Part shown: in pieces, positions 1-5,185 of the stretch | Numbering within the stretch: the stretch's first letter is position 1 | Layout: every line of letters begins with the position of its first letter | Source: JBBEDS01 sp040881175 | GTDB lineage: Bacteria > Patescibacteriota > Minisyncoccia > 2-02-FULL-40-12 > IGHO2-01-FULL-4-A | Direction: 5' to 3' | Assembly: GCA_040881175.1 (NCBI GenBank) | Contig: JBBEDS010000021.1 | Coordinates: 1 to 14,725 of the forward strand | DNA: 14,725 nt | Position numbers and translations under genes: made by a program | The notes under the pieces: model-generated | What the model saw: only the letters and a program-made list of their open reading frames with translations | Told to the model about the DNA's origin: nothing | Database searches by the model: none

Positions 1-50
1 GTCAATTTCGGTTTGGCGTCTTGTTCTTTGGCTGAATTCTTTTTCGCCAT
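1..50 (-). CDS. 5' end of a lysine-rich protein, possibly SecE (partial)
   Basis: Only the first 16 codons plus two bases lie in the window; they read MAKKNSAKEQDAKPKL on the minus strand. The ATG at 50-48 is preceded by a strong SD (AAGGAGA, about 5 nt upstream), so the start is well supported. The hydrophilic, lysine-rich N-terminus has no diagnostic motif. Context is the only clue: on this strand, bL33 and tRNA-Trp lie upstream, and in many bacteria the order is rpmG, tRNA-Trp, secE, nusG. SecE of small-genome bacteria can have such a charged leader before its membrane helix. SecE is therefore an inference; any small basic protein is possible. Confidence 0.5.
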   Translation of the reverse strand, partial: MAKKNSAKEQDAKPKL

Positions 51-200
51 ATTTTCTCTCCTTATGAGATTGTGAATGATCTATCCTTTGCTTTCAGAAT
101 AACTTTTGGAATAACTTTTTCAATATTGACAAACGAGTGATTAATTGTGGCAAAAGTGGCTTTTGTGGAGATTTATATAAATACATCCTTGGACTAAAAA
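51..200. other. AT-rich intergenic region with a tandem 12-nt repeat
   Basis: About 150 bases with no gene, upstream of the minus-strand gene at 1-50 and downstream of the 202-aa gene. It presumably carries the promoter of the gene at 1-50: on the minus strand TTGAAA, 16 nt and TATTCT can be picked out, but the match is weak. GAATAACTTTT occurs twice in tandem (97-107 and 109-119). Confidence 0.4.
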
Positions 201-222
201 AGTCGCTACAAAAGTAGCGACT
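195..222 (-). terminator. Intrinsic terminator of the 202-aa gene
   Basis: A perfect 9-bp stem, AGTCGCTAC (201-209) and GTAGCGACT (214-222), has a 4-nt loop. On the minus strand it is followed directly by six T residues (200-195). It lies 7 bases past the stop codon of the gene at 229-837. Confidence 0.85.
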
Positions 223-228
223 CAATGT

Positions 229-837
229 CTAAACCGTGTTCAATAGTTCTACATATGTTGATACTCGATTTAGATCAACTCTTGGAGGAGGATACGGCAG
301 CACATCAGCGTATGATCTTGCCAAAGTAATTCTGGCATGCTGATATGACCTGTCAAAAACTCTCTCAACTTCCCTCGCAACGTTAGGCTTTAGCGACTCT
401 CTGCATCCCCTGTACTTACTTGAGAACTTAGCAACCCATGTCTGTCTCGAAACTCCGGCCACAACAGCCCTCAAACTTGGAAAATCTGTTTTGCCACGGT
501 TGTTAATCAACAGCGGGGCATGGATATATTGAAATGGCCTCATGTAATCATGGTCATCTGGCATAGAATAGTTCCATCTTGCCTCTACACGGTGACCATG
601 CCTAACCATCTCTACGGGAGGAGTCAGGAATACCAGCTTCATGCCTAGATGGCCGCCCTGAGCGAAGGCCAGCCTGGCTCCGACCAGCTTATCCGCATTT
701 TTTGGATGCATAATGTTCATCTTGTGGCAGCCCGTTAGGCCGAAGCTACCGAATTCCCAAAATGGATCTTTCCGCATTTCATTCGGGTCATTGCGCCGAG
801 GCTTTCTGAGGTGGACAATAATAACCCTGTTTGCCAT
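229..837 (-). CDS. Uncharacterised 202-aa protein
   Basis: An intact 202-aa reading frame that starts at ATG 837 behind a clear SD (GGAGGT, about 5 nt upstream) and ends in TAG just before a strong terminator, so it is probably a real single-gene unit. I do not recognise the family. It is soluble and basic, without a signal peptide or membrane helix. Potential active or metal-binding residues cluster in the first quarter: Cys37-His38, a HP pair at 44-45, then a GARLAFAQGG stretch and LVFLTPP, which look like conserved core strands; many Trp, Tyr and Arg residues follow. It is divergently transcribed from the HIT-protein gene, with 130 bp between the starts. Base composition and SD strength differ from the core genes nearby, which fits an acquired gene. 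No function is proposed. Confidence 0.75.
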   Translation of the reverse strand: MANRVIIVHLRKPRRNDPNEMRKDPFWEFGSFGLTGCHKMNIMHPKNADKLVGARLAFAQGGHLGMKLVFLTPPVEMVRHGHRVEARWNYSMPDDHDYMRPFQYIHAPLLINNRGKTDFPSLRAVVAGVSRQTWVAKFSSKYRGCRESLKPNVAREVERVFDRSYQHARITLARSYADVLPYPPPRVDLNRVSTYVELLNTV

Positions 838-905
838 TCTAGACCTCCGAGATTGTTAACTTGCTACAGGCATTCAAACAGAATATGTCCTAGAATTCAA
901 TGAGT

Positions 906-934
906 TTGATTAACTAAAATGACTTTGTTAATAT
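906..934 (+). promoter_or_regulatory. Predicted promoter of the HIT-protein gene
   Basis: TTGATT (906-911), a 17-nt spacer and TAATAT (929-934). Transcription would start near 941, giving a leader of about 27 nt that contains the SD. Both hexamers match consensus at 4 of 6 positions, so this is moderate evidence. Confidence 0.45.
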
Positions 935-967
935 GCCCTCAGCACATTACATCAAAACGAGGTAAAA

Positions 968-1600
968 ATGTCGAACTGCGTATTCTGCGACAGAAAAAAC
1001 TTCGAAGAACGACTAATCTTTGAAAACCATGATTTCTGGGTCATCGCTACTTTAGGCCAAATTACGGACGGTGGTTACGCGCTTTTAATTCCAAAGGGGC
1101 ACATCCCTTGTTTGGGAGACCTAGCAACTAGTTTTCAGGCGGGTCAACATCCCATGTTTGACATAACCAAGCGGCTAGTGTTCCGAGCGATTTCTCTAGA
1201 GTACGCTCAGCCTGAATGTGGAGCTATTACAACTTTTGAACACGGCATTGTTGGCCAGACTATTGAGCACGCGCATCTGCACATCCTGCCCATGGCGCTT
1301 GATCCGACTTCCAGGATAATGGCCGATTTTCCAGGTTCAGAGATCCAAGAGCTGGATTCTTTTTTACAAATCCAGGAACTTTATTCCGAGAATCCGAGGC
1401 CTTACCTCTTTTGGTCAATACTGAACACCAGATTCTTTGTTTGCTGGGATCCTCCGGCACCGGCTCAATACCTACGAACGGTATTCGCAGATCTCCTAGG
1501 AAAACCTGAGCGAGCCAACTGGCGAAACATGGATCCAGATCTCGACAAAAAGCTATGGTCTGGAACCGTAGAACGGTTAAAGCCCTATTTCACAGCATAA
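968..1600 (+). CDS. HIT-family nucleotide hydrolase/transferase
   Basis: 210 aa. The histidine triad is explicit: His101, His103 and His105 in EHAHLHILP, where the middle His is the expected nucleophile that forms a nucleotidyl-His intermediate. CVFC (Cys4, Cys7) at the N-terminus matches the zinc-binding cysteine pair of many HIT proteins. Family members hydrolyse or transfer nucleoside monophosphates from substrates such as AMP-lysine or Ap4A; the substrate here cannot be told. The protein is longer than the usual 110-150 aa: about 95 residues follow the triad, with a PAPAQYLRTVFADLL segment and a conserved-looking WRNMDPD. The start ATG has an SD (GAGGT, about 5 nt upstream). It stands alone, divergent from the 202-aa gene, and has its own terminator. 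Confidence 0.88.
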   Translation: MSNCVFCDRKNFEERLIFENHDFWVIATLGQITDGGYALLIPKGHIPCLGDLATSFQAGQHPMFDITKRLVFRAISLEYAQPECGAITTFEHGIVGQTIEHAHLHILPMALDPTSRIMADFPGSEIQELDSFLQIQELYSENPRPYLFWSILNTRFFVCWDPPAPAQYLRTVFADLLGKPERANWRNMDPDLDKKLWSGTVERLKPYFTA

Positions 1601-1601
1601 A

Positions 1602-1624
1602 AGCCCCTTACGGGGCTCTTTTTA
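1602..1624. terminator. Bidirectional terminator between the HIT gene and tRNA-Trp
   Basis: AGCCCC (1602-1607) pairs with GGGGCT (1612-1617). Plus-strand T residues follow at 1619-1623, just after the HIT stop. On the minus strand the same hairpin is followed by TTTT, so it can also end the tRNA-Trp transcript. Confidence 0.8.
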
Positions 1625-1626
1625 TG

Positions 1627-1697
1627 CGGGGGTACCAGGACTCGAACCTGGAAATCTTCTTTTGGAGAGAAGCAGTTTGCCATTAGCCTATACCCCC
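1627..1697 (-). tRNA. tRNA-Trp(CCA)
   Basis: 71 nt. Acceptor GGGGGTA pairs with TACCCCC and the discriminator is G. The anticodon stem CTTCT/AGAAG holds loop CTCCAAA with anticodon CCA, and the T arm CCAGG-TTCGAGT-CCTGG is perfect. The D stem is weak (one G-U pair and one C-A mismatch). No CCA is encoded. It sits 13 nt after bL33, which matches the common rpmG-tRNA-Trp order. Confidence 0.93.
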
Positions 1698-1709
1698 AAA
1701 GCCAAAATC

Positions 1710-1868
1710 TTATTTCTTGGCTTCTTTGTGCGGTGTGTGCTTGCGACAAAACTTACAGAACTTTTTGAGCTCTATCGCCTTAGTGACTAATTTCTTATTC
1801 TTCGTAGAATAATAATTAATGCGCTTGCACTCTCCACACTTCATTTTTATTAAATTATCTTGTGACAT
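1710..1868 (-). CDS. rpmG: Ribosomal protein bL33
   Basis: A 52-aa protein of the large ribosomal subunit near the E site. The sequence has the family landmarks: KCGECKRINYYSTKNKK followed by ELKKFCKFCRKHTPHKE. The four cysteines (11, 14, 38, 41) form the zinc-ribbon pairs of the C+ type. The length is standard. The chosen ATG at 1868 gives the full N-terminus; Met9 is an alternative start, and neither has a clear SD. It lies between tRNA-Thr(GGU), 25 nt upstream, and tRNA-Trp, 13 nt downstream, all on the minus strand, so it is probably co-transcribed with the tRNAs. This is the classical rpmG-tRNA-Trp neighbourhood. Confidence 0.93.
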   Translation of the reverse strand: MSQDNLIKMKCGECKRINYYSTKNKKLVTKAIELKKFCKFCRKHTPHKEAKK

Positions 1869-1893
1869 ATTATTTTAATTACTTTTTTACCGG

Positions 1894-2153
1894 AGCCGTT
1901 GGTCGGGATTGAACCGACGACCTACTCCTTCATTGGATACCCCTACTTCGTTTAACTTATAAGAGGATTAGACTGTATATTGAGCGTTTCAGCTCCCCTT
2001 GTCAGTCGTTCGGGCCCTACTGGTCAATGGGCCACGGTCTGAACCTATATATTAGGCCTTTAACCGTTATTCGGGATTCGCCAAGAGGTTCTTTTCCCTC
2101 ATGGTGGGCAAATATTTTACCATGGAGTTGCTCTACCACTGAGCTACAACGGC
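1894..2153 (-). tRNA. tRNA-Thr(GGU) interrupted by a group I intron
   Basis: Exon 1 is 2153-2119 and exon 2 is 1930-1894. Joined, they give a regular 72-nt tRNA: acceptor GCCGTTG/CAACGGC, D arm GCTC/GAGC, anticodon stem ACTCC/GGAGT with loop ATGGTAA (anticodon GGU, threonine), T arm GTCGG-TTCAATC-CCGAC, and discriminator U. The tRNA-Thr(UGU) at 2961-3032 has the same discriminator and a similar sequence, which supports the identity. The interruption falls between anticodon position 36 and position 37. CCA is not encoded. Confidence 0.92.
1931..2118 (-). other. Group I intron in tRNA-Thr (188 nt)
   Basis: A self-splicing intron can be built by hand. P1 pairs exon GGU plus AAA (2121-2116) with UUUGCC (2112-2107), placing a U-G wobble exactly at the 5' splice site. 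P4 is ACGGT/ACCGT (2067-2063, 2038-2034); P5 is CCTA/TAGG; P6 is GGCCC/GGGCC (2033-2029, 2017-2013). P7, the guanosine-binding helix, is GACTG/CAGTC (2007-2003, 1975-1971). P8 is GAGC/GCTC (1995-1992, 1985-1982). P3 is probably CCC/GGG (2075-2073, 1998-1996). The intron ends in G (1931), as required. It encodes no protein. The subgroup was not determined. Confidence 0.88.
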
Positions 2154-2183
2154 ATACAAAATACTACTATACAGAACATTCAT

Positions 2184-2780
2184 TTAACCATAAAAACCTA
2201 ATTTCTTCAATTCCTCACATATAATATCTCTTAATTTTCTATTATGATAATAAACAGTTAAAACTCCAAACTTGACCTTCTTTCTATAGGTACCTGGGCC
2301 TCTAGACGGAGTTACTACGACCTTTTGAAATTGATTCTTTGTAACTTTTAAGTACTTACGCCAAAAATGCAAAGCTTCTTCTGGGTTAATATCATTAAAC
2401 AACTGCAGTCCGAACTTCAAATCTTTCTTATCTATGTTGTAACACCTGATCAGAAACTTGATGAAATTGTTTATCAACGCAGGGTCAGTATTACCCAGTC
2501 TTACCGAAACCTTATTTGCCTTTGTTCCTTCTCCCCAATACAAACCTAGCCCCAAACCTTTCAGCAAAGCCTCATTTTTGTTTCTGGGTGTTTTGATCTT
2601 GAAGGGGTCACCGTTGGGATTGTTTTTTATATATACGGCTTCGCTTATAGATCTAGTGGGGATCCCGTGCTTGACCATCCAATATTTAACTTTATTCAAC
2701 GAACAATTTATTTCACCTGCTATGTCCTGCATCGACCTCCCGGCATTATATTTTTTCTGCAAAATATTTCGAGGTATCAT
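2184..2780 (-). CDS. Free-standing LAGLIDADG-type homing endonuclease with HTH domain
   Basis: 198 aa. Residues about 9-42 resemble a helix-turn-helix (SMQDIAGEINCSLNKVKYW). Residues 72-86, LLKGLGLGLYWGEGT, fit a single LAGLIDADG helix in which Glu84 would be the metal-binding acid. The rest is basic with alternating strands and helices, typical of a DNA-cleaving half-site protein that works as a dimer. No membrane segment is present. The stop lies 30 nt before the tRNA-Thr gene whose intron has no ORF, so this enzyme may have helped spread that intron; that is inference. There is no good SD before ATG 2780. A purely regulatory HTH protein is the alternative, but the LAGLIDADG-like motif argues against it. 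Confidence 0.72.
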   Translation of the reverse strand: MIPRNILQKKYNAGRSMQDIAGEINCSLNKVKYWMVKHGIPTRSISEAVYIKNNPNGDPFKIKTPRNKNEALLKGLGLGLYWGEGTKANKVSVRLGNTDPALINNFIKFLIRCYNIDKKDLKFGLQLFNDINPEEALHFWRKYLKVTKNQFQKVVVTPSRGPGTYRKKVKFGVLTVYYHNRKLRDIICEELKKLGFYG

Positions 2781-2800
2781 AGCTTAATTTTAACTACAAA

Positions 2801-2853
2801 ATAAAAATTGGTAAACCTCATCCAAGTGGATAAATTAGTTTACCAATTTTTAT
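2801..2853 (-). terminator. Large stem-loop, likely terminator after tRNA-Tyr
   Basis: A perfect 16-bp inverted repeat, ATAAAAATTGGTAAAC (2801-2816) against 2838-2853, encloses a 21-nt loop with its own small hairpin (ATCC-AAGT-GGAT). The A/T-rich ends provide a T run on both strands. It sits between tRNA-Tyr and the endonuclease gene, so it should end the Thr-Tyr tRNA transcript and isolate the endonuclease. Confidence 0.7.
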
Positions 2854-2861
2854 TAATTCTG

Positions 2862-2945
2862 TGGGGGCGGTAGGATTCGAACCTACGTAGGCACACGGCC
2901 GCCTGATTTACAGTCAGGTGCGATTGACCACTCCGCCACACCCCC
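2862..2945 (-). tRNA. tRNA-Tyr(GUA)
   Basis: 84 nt, class II with a long variable arm. Acceptor GGGGGTG/CGCCCCC has one wobble pair. The anticodon stem CCTGA/TCAGG holds loop CTGTAAA (anticodon GTA). The variable arm is GGC-CGTGT-GCC and the T arm GTAGG-TTCGAAT-CCTAC. The discriminator is A and no CCA is encoded. Confidence 0.95.
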
Positions 2946-2960
2946 GTGGTATTTACAATG

Positions 2961-3032
2961 AGCCGGCGGTCAGATTTGAACTGACGACCTACTGTTTACA
3001 AAACAGTTGCTCTGCCGCTGAGCTACGCCGGC
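2961..3032 (-). tRNA. tRNA-Thr(UGU)
   Basis: 72 nt with all stems intact: GCCGGCG/CGCCGGC, GCTC/GAGC, ACTGT/ACAGT with loop TTTGTAA (anticodon TGT), and GTCAG/CTGAC. The discriminator is U. It is uninterrupted, unlike the GGU isoacceptor. Its first ten bases overlap the end of the TPR-protein gene. Confidence 0.95.
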
Positions 3033-3646
3033 AGCTTATCTAACTTAGCCGTAACTTTATCTAATCTCATTTTAATATCCTCGTCCTCTGGATCCAATTC
3101 AAGGGCTTTTTTAAACGATTGATAAGCATCCTCATTCTCGCCTGTCATGGCATATATCTGGCCCAGCTTCTTGTATAGTACCGGATTCTTTGGATCTTTA
3201 GCTATTTCAATTATTAACTGCTGCTCATCCTTCTTATACTCTTCCTTCTTCTTGAATCCCCTCTTCACAACCGATGGCTTTACCTCCTGCGTGCCCTCGA
3301 TATCTGATTCCTTGCTCAACAGCTCCTCGTGATAAAGGGTCGATTTGCGTACCGAGTGGATCATCCTGTTGGTTAAGGTATCAATCCGCAAAGATATTAA
3401 CCTGAGTCTTCTTAAGAACTTCTCAAATTCTTCAAGAAAATTAACTCTATACTCTCGTATCTTTATCTGTTTTAGTTTATCAGAAAGTTCAGGAAAAAGC
3501 TCTTCCCAAAATCCACCCTGGACGGAGCCAGAGCTCTCTATGGCCTCAGGTGATAGTCTCTTAAGGTAAGTAAACTTACGACTGACAATAAATACGATCA
3601 GCACCAGTGAGGCCAGAGAAATACCAAGAGGTATGATAAAAAACAT
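3023..3646 (-). CDS. Membrane-anchored TPR protein
   Basis: 207 aa. Residues 3-21 (FIIPLGISLASLVLIVFIV) form one N-terminal membrane helix. A charged, coiled-coil-prone middle follows (about 55-140, rich in Glu, Lys and Arg). One clear tetratricopeptide repeat lies at about 153-188 (NPVLYKKLGQIYAMTGENEDAYQSF). The TPR end most likely faces the cytoplasm as a protein-docking surface; the partner is unknown. It is the third gene after rpsB and tsf, 15 nt after the tsf stop, with no visible SD. Its TAG stop lies inside the tRNA-Thr(UGU) gene, a 10-nt overlap, so tRNA 5' processing would cut the mRNA end. Membrane-TPR proteins are common in Patescibacteria, but I know of no specific function for this one. 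Confidence 0.82.
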   Translation of the reverse strand: MFFIIPLGISLASLVLIVFIVSRKFTYLKRLSPEAIESSGSVQGGFWEELFPELSDKLKQIKIREYRVNFLEEFEKFLRRLRLISLRIDTLTNRMIHSVRKSTLYHEELLSKESDIEGTQEVKPSVVKRGFKKKEEYKKDEQQLIIEIAKDPKNPVLYKKLGQIYAMTGENEDAYQSFKKALELDPEDEDIKMRLDKVTAKLDKLPA

Positions 3647-3661
3647 AAAAGTATTTACAGT

Positions 3662-4114
3662 CTATATCTGATATCGAGCGAAACCTTGAATCTGTATATT
3701 CTCGCCCAACTTAGCTATGTACTGGTTTATCAATTCCTGGATGGTGACATCCTGGTCTTTGACGAAAGGCTGCGCCAAAAGTTCTTCGAGATTCTCGGGG
3801 CTCATAGCAGCAACATGCATTGCCAACTCATGGGCCAATTCGGAGAAAAGCGGGTTGCGAGCGACAAAGTCCGTCTCGCATAAAAGTTCGACCACTGCAG
3901 CAACCTTCTTGTTGCTGTGGACATAGGCCTCAATTATCCCCTCGCCTGTAGTACGATCTGCCTTCTTGGCAGCAACAGTAGCACCATGGGCTTTTAATAC
4001 CTCGATAGCTCGAGCCTTGTCGCCTTCAGCCTCATCCAGCGCCTTTTTAATCTCTTTGAACGAAAGACCTGTAGAAGCGCGCAGCTCTTTGATTGTCTCC
4101 ATATTATCCGCCAT
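3662..4114 (-). CDS. tsf: Elongation factor Ts
   Basis: 150 aa. EF-Ts exchanges GDP for GTP on EF-Tu in the cytoplasm. Residues 5-44 are the UBA-like N-terminal domain (TIKELRASTGLSFKEIKKAL). TDFVARN at 81-87 is the signature that contacts the EF-Tu nucleotide-binding domain. The C-terminal motif QIQGFARY, usually met at a dimer or second-subdomain edge, comes right at the end. The protein is shorter than the E. coli form (283 aa) and even the Thermus form (about 196 aa), so only one core subdomain remains. The start ATG is 2 nt after the rpsB stop, with AAGGA about 10 nt upstream inside the rpsB 3' end, so coupling is likely. Confidence 0.96.
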   Translation of the reverse strand: MADNMETIKELRASTGLSFKEIKKALDEAEGDKARAIEVLKAHGATVAAKKADRTTGEGIIEAYVHSNKKVAAVVELLCETDFVARNPLFSELAHELAMHVAAMSPENLEELLAQPFVKDQDVTIQELINQYIAKLGENIQIQGFARYQI

Positions 4115-4116
4115 AG

Positions 4117-4836
4117 TTATTCTTCCTTAGTTACGGTTTGTTTGGCTGTGTTAGCAATGCCATCTTTAACTGCTCCGAGTATTAATTCAACCGATCTCTT
4201 AGAGTTGTCATTCGCCGTTATCGGGTAATCAATCTGCTTAGGGTCGCTGTCAGTATTTACGATACCGACTACCTTAACCCCGGTCAGCTTGGCCTCATGA
4301 ACAGGTATTTGACTCTCCTTGAGTGACGAGACAAAGATTACATCTGGAATCTTTGTTAATTTCCTGATACCACCGAATCTCTCCTGGAGAGTTTCGATCT
4401 CTCTGCTCTTCAATATCTTCTCCTTTTTAGTATAGCCCTCAAAGTCATTTTCTGCTTTTTCTTTCTCAAGGCCCTCAAGGTATTTAACTCTTTCAATGAT
4501 CGTCTTGAAGTTGGTCATGGTACCTCCCAGCCAGCGATTAACTACATATGGCATACCGAGTTCGGTAGCGACTTGCTTGACTGGCTCAGCTGACTGCTTG
4601 GTCAAACCTACGAACAAGATTATCTTGCCATCAGCCGCCATTCTCTTGAGAACATCGACTGCTTTTATCAGCTTGTCGCTGGTTTTGATCAAATCCAAAA
4701 TATATATGTTGTCCTTCAGGGTATACACGAATGGTTTCATATTGGGATGAAAAATGGTCTTTTTACGACCAAAGTGCATGCCCGCCTTTACCATATCATC
4801 ATACGCCGGTAAAAATTGTGGTGTTGTTTCTGCCAT
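4117..4836 (-). CDS. rpsB: Ribosomal protein uS2
   Basis: 239 aa from ATG 4836. uS2 is a surface protein of the 30S subunit needed for late assembly. Diagnostic segments are AGMHFGRKKTIFHPNMKPF near the start, NRWLGGTMTNF mid-protein and GIVNTDSDP plus IDYPITANDNS towards the end. The reading frame stays open up to 4950, but the added residues (MGCISAFISKK...) are not uS2-like and run through the promoter, so the internal Met in IMAETTPQF is chosen. No SD precedes it; a good promoter ends only 10 nt upstream, so the mRNA may be leaderless. It heads rpsB-tsf-TPR, the common rpsB-tsf order. Confidence 0.96.
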   Translation of the reverse strand: MAETTPQFLPAYDDMVKAGMHFGRKKTIFHPNMKPFVYTLKDNIYILDLIKTSDKLIKAVDVLKRMAADGKIILFVGLTKQSAEPVKQVATELGMPYVVNRWLGGTMTNFKTIIERVKYLEGLEKEKAENDFEGYTKKEKILKSREIETLQERFGGIRKLTKIPDVIFVSSLKESQIPVHEAKLTGVKVVGIVNTDSDPKQIDYPITANDNSKRSVELILGAVKDGIANTAKQTVTKEE

Positions 4837-4846
4837 AATGCTGGGA

Positions 4847-4875
4847 ATAATAACAGGAATTAGGCTAAGATGCAA
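4847..4875 (-). promoter_or_regulatory. Promoter of rpsB operon
   Basis: On the minus strand TTGCAT (4875-4870), a 17-nt spacer and TATTAT (4852-4847). The start codon begins 10 nt after the -10 box, leaving only a few bases of possible leader. Confidence 0.6.
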
Positions 4876-4890
4876 GAAGGTCTCTAGCAG

Positions 4891-4919
4891 TTGCTTTTTG
4901 TCATATTGTGTGTTAAATT
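4891..4919 (+). promoter_or_regulatory. Promoter of bL31-RF1 operon
   Basis: TTGCTT (4891-4896), a 17-nt spacer and TAAATT (4914-4919), with the ATG 8 nt further on. It stands back to back with the rpsB promoter, 15 nt apart. The hexamers are weak, but the spacing matches that of the other genes in the window. Confidence 0.45.
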
Positions 4920-4927
4920 TTTTGGAT

Positions 4928-5185
4928 ATGAAAGCTGAAATACATCCCAAATACTACGAGGCAACAGTAAAGTGCGCCTGCGGTAATAGCTGGAAAACGG
5001 GCTCAACTACGCCTAATATTGACGTTGAGATCTGCAGCAACTGTCATCCTTTCTACACCGGCAAGGAAAAGCTTGTCGACACACGAGGCAGGATTGATAA
5101 GTTCAAGAGGAGAATGACCAAATCAGAAGAGGTCATCAAAACAAAAATCACCAAAAAACCGCGTGTAAAAAAGGGCCAGAAGTAA
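4928..5185 (+). CDS. rpmE: Ribosomal protein bL31
   Basis: 85 aa from ATG 4928; the frame is open further upstream, but that part is the divergent promoter region and is not bL31-like. bL31 bridges the large-subunit central protuberance to the small-subunit head. MKAEIHPKYYEATVKCACG and EICSNCHPFYTGKEK are textbook bL31. Cys16, Cys18, Cys36 and Cys39 make it the zinc-binding (C+) type. A basic tail (residues 60-85) extends beyond the usual end. Only GGA precedes the ATG, with no full SD. The stop overlaps the RF1 start by one base (TAATG), so the two are translationally coupled; rpmE next to prfA is a frequent arrangement. Confidence 0.96.
   Translation: MKAEIHPKYYEATVKCACGNSWKTGSTTPNIDVEICSNCHPFYTGKEKLVDTRGRIDKFKRRMTKSEEVIKTKITKKPRVKKGQK

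Noticed and set aside
97..120. Start of a repeat array (two 11-bp copies of GAATAACTTTT).
   Set aside because: Only two AT-rich copies with a 12-nt period; no spacers or further units, so neither CRISPR nor an iteron array.
1602..1697. Attachment site at the tRNA-Trp 3' end for the two-gene insert.
   Set aside because: No duplicate of the tRNA 3' end was seen in 51-1600 and no integrase gene is present.
2027..2224. A 65-codon plus-strand ORF across the intron and tRNA.
   Set aside because: It lies opposite the tRNA-Thr exon and intron, whose RNA structure fully explains the sequence; no promoter or SD.
2458..2787. A 109-codon plus-strand ORF.
   Set aside because: It is the shadow of the LAGLIDADG-type gene on the minus strand and has a low-complexity translation.
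4754..4927. Longer bL31 with 58 extra N-terminal residues.
   Set aside because: The extension is antisense to the uS2 start and runs through the divergent promoters; bL31 begins at MKAEIHP.
4837..4950. Longer uS2 with 38 extra N-terminal residues.
   Set aside because: The extra residues are not uS2-like, have no SD, and would be encoded by the promoter region shared with bL31.
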